Position numbers and translations under genes: made by a program
NCBI GenBank assembly: GCA_946407745.1
Contig: CAMJPQ010000002.1
Location: forward strand, 85,787-149,786
Reading direction: 5' to 3'
DNA from: an uncultured Clostridia bacterium
GTDB lineage: Bacteria; Bacillota; Clostridia; Christensenellales; Aristaeellaceae
Length of the DNA stretch: 64,000 nucleotides
Notes under the pieces: model-generated
The model's input: the letters and a program-made list of their open reading frames with translations, nothing else
Database searches by the model: none
What the model was told of the DNA's origin: nothing
Shown: positions 58,152-64,000 of the stretch, piece after piece
Numbering within the stretch: the first letter of the stretch is position 1
Layout: each line of letters begins with the position of its first letter

Positions 58152-59200
58152 TGAAAAAGCAGCTGAAAAAAACTGTTCAGGAGCTTGAACAGCCGAATGT
58201 CGACCTGAGTGTTGACTATACCGCTGTGGACCAGGAGCCGCAGAAGCAGCGGCCCATGGGACGCGAGTATCCTCTGGCGCGCAACAGGATGCCGGAAAAG
58301 CAGCTGTTTGAGTTTGCCGAGTACAAATCCATGGACGCCGAGCGCATTTCCTACTCGAATTATTCCTATTGGAAAAGCGTATGGCAGAACTTCCTGAAGA
58401 AAAAGCCGGCCGTCATCATGTCCGTTATCTTCATCCTGCTGATCATCTTTACCTTCATCGCCCCGCTGATCAGCAAATATACCATTGAGACAGCGCGCAT
58501 CGATTACGACAAGATGTTCACTTCGCCCAACGGGGAATACTGGTTCGGCACCGACAACATGGGGCGCGACTACTGGTGCCAGGTGTGGCACGCCACGCGG
58601 ACTTCAATATTCCTGGCTGTGCTGGTCGCAGCTGGCGAAATCATACTGGGTACCATCATCGGCCTTCTGTGGGGCTATGTTCGCAGCCTGGACCGGTTCT
58701 TTACAGAACTGTACAACTTCATCAACAATGTGCCGACTATCATCTATATGACGCTGATCGCCCTGATGGTTGGCAAGTCCTTCCTGGTGATGGCACTGGC
58801 TATGATATTCTTCAACTGGCTGAGCACAGCGAGAAATGTGCGCAACCTTGTGCTGATGTACCGGGACCGCGAATACAACCTCGCTTCGCGCTGCCTGGGC
58901 ACCAGCATCGGTCGGATCCTTGCCAAGAACATCCTGCCCTACCTTGTCAGCGTCATTATCCTGCGCCTGGCCCTGGCCATCCCCGGGACCATCGCCTATG
59001 AGACGACCCTGACCTACCTGGGACTGATGGATGTGACCCGCCCATCACTGGGTATCCTGCTGAGAAACGCGAGGACCTATTTCCTCGACTATCCCTATCT
59101 GCTCATTTTCCCGGCTGGTATTGTCTCCATTATTACCATCACCTTCTACCTGGTGGGCAACGCATTTTCGGACGCGTGCGACCCCCGCAATCACGTGTAA
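58151..59200 (+). CDS. Peptide ABC transporter permease (OppC-like)
   Basis: NGEYWFGTDNMGRDYWCQVWHATRTSIFLAVL; YNLASRCLGTSIGRILAKNILPY. Confidence 0.94.
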   Translation: MKKQLKKTVQELEQPNVDLSVDYTAVDQEPQKQRPMGREYPLARNRMPEKQLFEFAEYKSMDAERISYSNYSYWKSVWQNFLKKKPAVIMSVIFILLIIFTFIAPLISKYTIETARIDYDKMFTSPNGEYWFGTDNMGRDYWCQVWHATRTSIFLAVLVAAGEIILGTIIGLLWGYVRSLDRFFTELYNFINNVPTIIYMTLIALMVGKSFLVMALAMIFFNWLSTARNVRNLVLMYRDREYNLASRCLGTSIGRILAKNILPYLVSVIILRLALAIPGTIAYETTLTYLGLMDVTRPSLGILLRNARTYFLDYPYLLIFPAGIVSIITITFYLVGNAFSDACDPRNHV

Positions 59201-59215
59201 AGGAGGGCCTGAGCA

Positions 59216-61270
59216 ATGAGCGAAGCATTACGGAAAACCGTAGACTTTGAAGCGCGGGCCCGGCAGGTACTGTCCCAGGTGCCGCTGCTCTCTGCAAAGG
59301 AAGTGGAGGTTACATTCTCCCTGCGCGGACAGAAGCTGACAGCGATACGCCGCGCCTCGCTGGACCTGTACGAGGGAGAAACACTGGCCATCGTCGGTGA
59401 AAGCGGTTCCGGCAAAAGCGTGTTCACAAAGTGCTTTGTGGGCATGCTGGATAAAAACGGCAGCATCACGCACGGTTCCATTGAGTATGAAGGTCAGGAT
59501 CTGACACAGTTCAGGGAGCAGGACTGGCTGCGCATCCGCGGGCGGAAGATTGCCATGGTCACGCAGGATCCCATGACAAGCCTGAACCCGCTGAAAACCA
59601 TCGGCAAACAAATTCAGGAGTCTGTGGAACTGCATCAGGGCCTGCGCGGCCTGGCTGCAAAAAAGGAAACACTGCGCATTCTTGAGGCTGTAGGCATTCC
59701 CAACCCGGAGGTGCGTTACAAGCAGTATCCGCACGAATTCTCCGGCGGCATGCGGCAGAGAGTCGTCATCGCGACTGCCGTGGCTTGCAAGCCGCAGATT
59801 TTGATCTGCGACGAGCCGACCACCGCGCTGGATGTGACCATACAGGCGCAGATACTTGATCTGATCCGCCGCCTGCAGCGTGAGCAGAATATGACCATCA
59901 TCTACATCACGCACGACCTGGGTGTTGTGGCCAATGTGGCAGACCGGGTGGCTGTGATGTACGCGGGCCAGATCATTGAAATCGGCATGGCCAATGAGGT
60001 TTTCTTCGACCCTTGGCATCCATATACCTGGGCCCTGCTCTCTGCCCTCCCTCAGCTGGGCGTAAAGGGTGAAAAGCTCCCTGCGATCGATGGCACACCT
60101 CCCAACCTGTTTAATAAAATACAGGGTGATGCCTTCGCGCCGCGCAACCGCCATGCCTTGAACATCGACTTCCTCGAAGAGCCGCCTATGTACGAGGTGA
60201 CGGCAACGCATCAGGTCAAGGCCTGGCTGCGTGACCCTCGCGCACCGAAGGTAGAGCAGCCCAAATCCATCCTGCGGCTTTCCGAGCAGTCACAGAAATC
60301 GGAAATTGACACCGGCGCCAGCCACCCGCATCTCGACCCGAACCGCGAGGCGCTGATCGAAGTCAAAAACATGCAGGTGACCTTTGGCACCGGGCGAAGA
60401 AAGTTTATCGCCGTCGATGATGTCAACTTCACCATCTACAAGGGCGAAACCTTCTCCCTTGTCGGAGAAAGCGGCAGCGGAAAGACGACCATCGGCCGCG
60501 CCATTGTACGGATCAATCCGATCACCGGCGGCGAAGTGCTCTTCCGCGGCGAGCGGATCAGCGGCAAGATCAGCCGTGAGCTGGACACAAAGGTGATCCG
60601 TTCCATGCAGATGATCTTTCAGGACCCCATGGCCAGCCTCAACGAGCGTGCCAAGGTTGATTATATCGTGTCCGAGGGCCTGATCAATTTCCATATGTAC
60701 AAGGACGAGCACGACCGCCAGGACAAGGTGCAGAAGGCCTTGCAGGAGGTCGGGTTGCTGCCGGAGTTTTCAAGCCGTTTCCCGCACGAGTTCTCCGGCG
60801 GACAGCGCCAGCGCATCGGCATTGCACGCAGCCTGATCATGCAGCCGGAGTTCATCGTCGCGGACGAGCCGATTTCAGCGCTGGATGTCTCCATACGGGC
60901 CCAGGTGCTGAACCTGCTCAATGACCTGAAAAAGAGCCGCAGCCTCACCTATCTCTTCATTGCGCATGATCTGAGCGTTGTCCGCTTTATCTCCGACCGC
61001 ATCGCTGTGATCCATAAAGGGCGCATCGTTGAGCTTGCCGAGAGTGAGGAGCTGTTCCTGCATCCTCTGCACCCCTACACCAAGGCGCTGCTCTCTGCCG
61101 TTCCCAATCCCAATCCTTATGTGGAGAGAGCCAAGTCCCTCCTCGTCTATGATCCCACCGTGCATGATTACCGTGTAGACAAGCCGGTTTGGGAGGAGAT
61201 CCTCCCCGGGCATTTCGTCTACGGAAACGCGCGCGAATTGGACGGCTACCGCCGAGAGGTGGAGCTGTAA
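59216..61270 (+). CDS. Fused peptide ABC transporter ATPase (OppD-OppF-like in one chain)
   Basis: Two Walker A sites ([16 protein letters not shown] and [15 protein letters not shown]), two ABC signatures (FSGGMRQRV and FSGGQRQRI). Confidence 0.95.
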   Translation: MSEALRKTVDFEARARQVLSQVPLLSAKEVEVTFSLRGQKLTAIRRASLDLYEGETLAIVGESGSGKSVFTKCFVGMLDKNGSITHGSIEYEGQDLTQFREQDWLRIRGRKIAMVTQDPMTSLNPLKTIGKQIQESVELHQGLRGLAAKKETLRILEAVGIPNPEVRYKQYPHEFSGGMRQRVVIATAVACKPQILICDEPTTALDVTIQAQILDLIRRLQREQNMTIIYITHDLGVVANVADRVAVMYAGQIIEIGMANEVFFDPWHPYTWALLSALPQLGVKGEKLPAIDGTPPNLFNKIQGDAFAPRNRHALNIDFLEEPPMYEVTATHQVKAWLRDPRAPKVEQPKSILRLSEQSQKSEIDTGASHPHLDPNREALIEVKNMQVTFGTGRRKFIAVDDVNFTIYKGETFSLVGESGSGKTTIGRAIVRINPITGGEVLFRGERISGKISRELDTKVIRSMQMIFQDPMASLNERAKVDYIVSEGLINFHMYKDEHDRQDKVQKALQEVGLLPEFSSRFPHEFSGGQRQRIGIARSLIMQPEFIVADEPISALDVSIRAQVLNLLNDLKKSRSLTYLFIAHDLSVVRFISDRIAVIHKGRIVELAESEELFLHPLHPYTKALLSAVPNPNPYVERAKSLLVYDPTVHDYRVDKPVWEEILPGHFVYGNARELDGYRREVEL

Positions 61271-61274
61271 AGAG

Positions 61275-61319
61275 AACCACCGTGGCAGCCTGCTCTTCAG
61301 ACTACCGCGGTGGTTTTTC
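61275..61319 (+). terminator. Intrinsic terminator of the Opp-type operon
   Basis: AACCACCG...CGGTGGTT followed by TTTCTT. Confidence 0.8.
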
Positions 61320-61331
61320 TTATACTTTGTG

Positions 61332-62219
61332 TCAGTATCTCACCCTGCCCTCTGCCACGGCGCGCAGATGCGCTCCGTAAGGGCTTTTGCCATAATTGGC
61401 CGCGCTCTTAAGCAGCCCGTCTCTGTCGATCCAGCCGTTGACAAACGCAATCTCCTCAGGGGCACTGATCATGATGCCCTGCCGGCTCTCAATGGTCTGC
61501 ACAAAATTGGCAGCGGCAAGCAGGCTGTCCATCGTGCCGGTATCCAGCCACGCGAAGCCTCTGCCCAGCAGCTGAACATCCAACAGTCCATCCTGCAGAT
61601 ACGCCTCATTGAGCGTGGTGATTTCAAGCTCGCCGCGCTGGCTCGGCCTGACCATCGCCGCCCTTTTGCTCACATCTCCAGGATAGAAATAGAGGCCTGT
61701 TACAGCATAGTTGGATTTCGGGCTTGCCGGCTTTTCCTCAATGCTTGTCGCCTTTCCGTGCTCATCAAACGCAACCACGCCGAAGCGCTCCGGATCGTTG
61801 ACATAATAGCCGAATACGGTTGCCCTTCCCTTTTCCTCTGCAGCGCTGACTGCTGTCTTCAGCAGCCTGCGAAAGCCATTTCCATAGAAGATATTGTCTC
61901 CAAGCACCATGGCACCCGGCTCACCCGCGAGAAAGCTCTCCCCCAGAATGAATGCCTGTGCCAGGCCGTCCGGCGAGGGCTGCACACAGTAGCTTAGATG
62001 GATGCCGAAAGGTGAGCCGTCTCCCAGAAGGGCCTCAAAACGCGGAGTATCCTCCGGTGTGGAAATGATCAGTATGTCCCTGATGCCTGCCAGCATCAGT
62101 GTGCTGAGAGGATAGTAGACCATCGGTTTATCATAGATTGGAAGCAGCTGTTTGGAAGTCACCTTTGTCAGCGGATAGAGCCGTGTTCCGGCGCCGCCGG
62201 CCAGTACAATCCCCTTCAT
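61332..62219 (-). CDS. rfbA: Glucose-1-phosphate thymidylyltransferase
   Basis: [46 protein letters not shown]. Confidence 0.96.
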   Translation of the reverse strand: MKGIVLAGGAGTRLYPLTKVTSKQLLPIYDKPMVYYPLSTLMLAGIRDILIISTPEDTPRFEALLGDGSPFGIHLSYCVQPSPDGLAQAFILGESFLAGEPGAMVLGDNIFYGNGFRRLLKTAVSAAEEKGRATVFGYYVNDPERFGVVAFDEHGKATSIEEKPASPKSNYAVTGLYFYPGDVSKRAAMVRPSQRGELEITTLNEAYLQDGLLDVQLLGRGFAWLDTGTMDSLLAAANFVQTIESRQGIMISAPEEIAFVNGWIDRDGLLKSAANYGKSPYGAHLRAVAEGRVRY

Positions 62220-62229
62220 GTTGCCTCCT

Positions 62230-62835
62230 TCAGCGGGCAGTGATATCGCGCAGGCAGGGCCATTTCTGATCCTTTTCGCTGACAAGCAGTGGCTGGTCGT
62301 CAAGACGCCATCCGGAAGCGGAAGCACTGCCCTGGTAAACACCTGTCACCCCCGGCCAGACAATGCCAATCGCCGGGTCGTTCCAGGCCACCCCGCCCTC
62401 ATCCTCCGGGTGATAGAAATCATCACATTTATAGCAGAACTCCGCTGTGTCAGTCAATACAAGGAAGCCGTGCGCAAAGCCGCGAGGTATAAGCAGCATG
62501 CGATGATTCTCCGCGCTGAGCAGCTCACCGTGCCACAAGCCATACGTAGAGCTTGTTCGCCTGAGGTCAACTGCTACGTCGAACACTGCTCCGCTGATCA
62601 CGCGCACCAGCTTGGCTTGCTGATATTGCTTCTGGTAGTGCAGCCCGCGCAACACGCCTCTGACCGACTTTGACTGGTTGTCCTGTACAAAGCGGATGTC
62701 CAGCCGCGCTTCGACCATGTCGCGCTGGCTATAGGTCTCCATAAAGTATCCCCTGCTGTCGCAGTGCACCGTTGGGGTAATGAGGCAGAGCCCCTCAATG
62801 CCGCCAACACTTTTTTCAACTGTAATCTGTCCCAT
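62230..62835 (-). CDS. rfbC: dTDP-4-dehydrorhamnose 3,5-epimerase
   Basis: [46 protein letters not shown]. Confidence 0.96.
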   Translation of the reverse strand: MGQITVEKSVGGIEGLCLITPTVHCDSRGYFMETYSQRDMVEARLDIRFVQDNQSKSVRGVLRGLHYQKQYQQAKLVRVISGAVFDVAVDLRRTSSTYGLWHGELLSAENHRMLLIPRGFAHGFLVLTDTAEFCYKCDDFYHPEDEGGVAWNDPAIGIVWPGVTGVYQGSASASGWRLDDQPLLVSEKDQKWPCLRDITAR

Positions 62836-63869
62836 CAGCTCACTCCCAGGCCTCGGCAAATGTCTTCGTTTTCTCTCTGATACTGACCTGTAAGGATGTT
62901 CTCCCACCAGGTGCGGTTCGCCAGGTACCACTGTATGGTTTTTCGGATGCCTTCACCAAAGGGGGTCTGTGGCTGCCAGCCAAGCTCGTTTTTGATTTTT
63001 CCCGGATTGATGGCATAGCGCAGGTCATGTCCCTTGCGGTCTGTCACATAAGTGATCAGGCTCTCCGGCTTGCCGAGTTCGCGGCAAATCAGCCTCACAA
63101 TGTCAATGTTGCGCATCTCGTTGTGCCCGCCGACATTGTAGACCTCCCCCACACGGCCCTTCTGGAGTATCAGATCAATAGCTCTGCAGTGGTCCTCCAC
63201 ATAAAGCCAGTCGCGCACATTCAAGCCCTGACCGTACACCGGAAGCGGCCTGTCGTTCAGTGCGTTGGCAATCATCAGCGGAATCAGCTTTTCAGGGAAC
63301 TGATAAGGCCCGTAATTGTTGGAGCAGCGGCTGATGGTGACAGGCAGGCCATAGGTGCGGTGATATGCCATCACCAACAGATCAGCCGCGGCTTTGGACG
63401 CTGAGTATGCGCTGCTGGCATGCAGCGGCGTTTCTTCAGTAAACAGCAGAGCCGGCCTGTCCAGCGGCAGGTCACCGTAGACCTCATCCGTGGAAACCTG
63501 ATGGAAGCGCGCCACGTCATACGCCCTGCATGCGTCCATTAGCACCGATGTTCCAATCACATTTGTCTGCAAAAAGACAGACGGGTTGTCAATGCTGCGA
63601 TCCACATGGCTTTCCGCCGCAAAATTGACTACAGCCTCCGGGCGCTCCTGGTCAAAAAGCTTCATCACGGCATCACGGTCGCAGATGTCCAGCTTTACAA
63701 AGCGAAACCCGGGGTGCTGAAGCACAGGTGTCAGTGTGGACAGATTCCCGGCGTAGGTCAGCTTATCCACGCAAACCACCAGGTTTTCCGGATGCTCCCT
63801 GAGCAGGTAGAAAATGAAATTGCTGCCAATAAAGCCGGCGCCGCCGGTCACCAGTACACATTTCGTCAT
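62835..63869 (-). CDS. rfbB: dTDP-glucose 4,6-dehydratase
   Basis: VTGGAGFIGSNFIFYLL, FAAESHVDRSIDNPSVF, TDEVYGDL, YSASKAAADLLVMAYHRTYGLPVTISRCSNNYGPYQFPEKLIPLM. Confidence 0.97.
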   Translation of the reverse strand: MTKCVLVTGGAGFIGSNFIFYLLREHPENLVVCVDKLTYAGNLSTLTPVLQHPGFRFVKLDICDRDAVMKLFDQERPEAVVNFAAESHVDRSIDNPSVFLQTNVIGTSVLMDACRAYDVARFHQVSTDEVYGDLPLDRPALLFTEETPLHASSAYSASKAAADLLVMAYHRTYGLPVTISRCSNNYGPYQFPEKLIPLMIANALNDRPLPVYGQGLNVRDWLYVEDHCRAIDLILQKGRVGEVYNVGGHNEMRNIDIVRLICRELGKPESLITYVTDRKGHDLRYAINPGKIKNELGWQPQTPFGEGIRKTIQWYLANRTWWENILTGQYQRENEDICRGLGVS

Positions 63870-63890
63870 CTGTCATTCTCCAATCAGGAA

Positions 63891-64000
63891 TCATGCGGAA
63901 GTGCCGCCAAATCTTTCGGCATACTGCTGCCGCAGTAAGGTCTTTCCATGCGGTTTGAAGCAGTTGCCGACTGCATCAGAATGCTCCTTAATCTCCATGC
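63891..64000 (-). CDS. Partial ORF at window edge (C-terminus of an upstream gene in the rfb cluster)
   Basis: Open frame ending ...MEIKEHSDAVGNCFKPHGKTLLRQQYAERFGGTSA*, just upstream of rfbB on the same strand. Confidence 0.35.
   Translation of the reverse strand, partial: MEIKEHSDAVGNCFKPHGKTLLRQQYAERFGGTSA

Noticed and set aside
1-64000. Possible CRISPR array, transposase, integrase, phage or toxin-antitoxin module
   Set aside because: No regularly spaced repeats, no recognisable recombinase or cas proteins, and no paired small toxin/antitoxin ORFs in the translations

Overview
This 64 kb window appears to be chromosomal sequence from a Clostridia-like (Bacillota) bacterium, possibly Christensenellales; the lineage is inferred from gene style only. 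About 52 protein-coding genes are supported. I see no rRNA, tRNA, CRISPR array, transposase or phage genes. Housekeeping and metabolic genes include a TGS-uridine kinase, rlmD, gtrA, serA, nth, tsaD, nnr, an ispH-S1 fusion, lgt, recX, argH, tyrA, recQ and rfbA/C/B. Single carbohydrate enzymes are scattered through the window: GH31, an amylosucrase-like GH13, GH94, GH27 and GH43, all without apparent signal peptides. There are two ABC transporter loci: BMP/nucleoside type, and Opp type with a fused double ATPase. Secreted or envelope proteins of unknown function are numerous (SH3, LRR, PBP-like, PepSY-like, SurA-N-like). The most interesting region is about 7.7-15.3 kb. It holds a secreted three-gene operon (LRR-SH3, PstS-like binding protein, SH3 protein) facing an ECF sigma factor gene that overlaps a large single-pass membrane protein with three degenerate extracellular repeats. 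Both transcription units have an ECF-like AAAC-N16-TGTAT motif upstream. A second window-wide oddity is that none of the roughly 11 predicted exported proteins, including four solute-binding proteins, has a canonical lipobox, although lgt is encoded here. All calls come from reading sequence and supplied translations; no database search was run.
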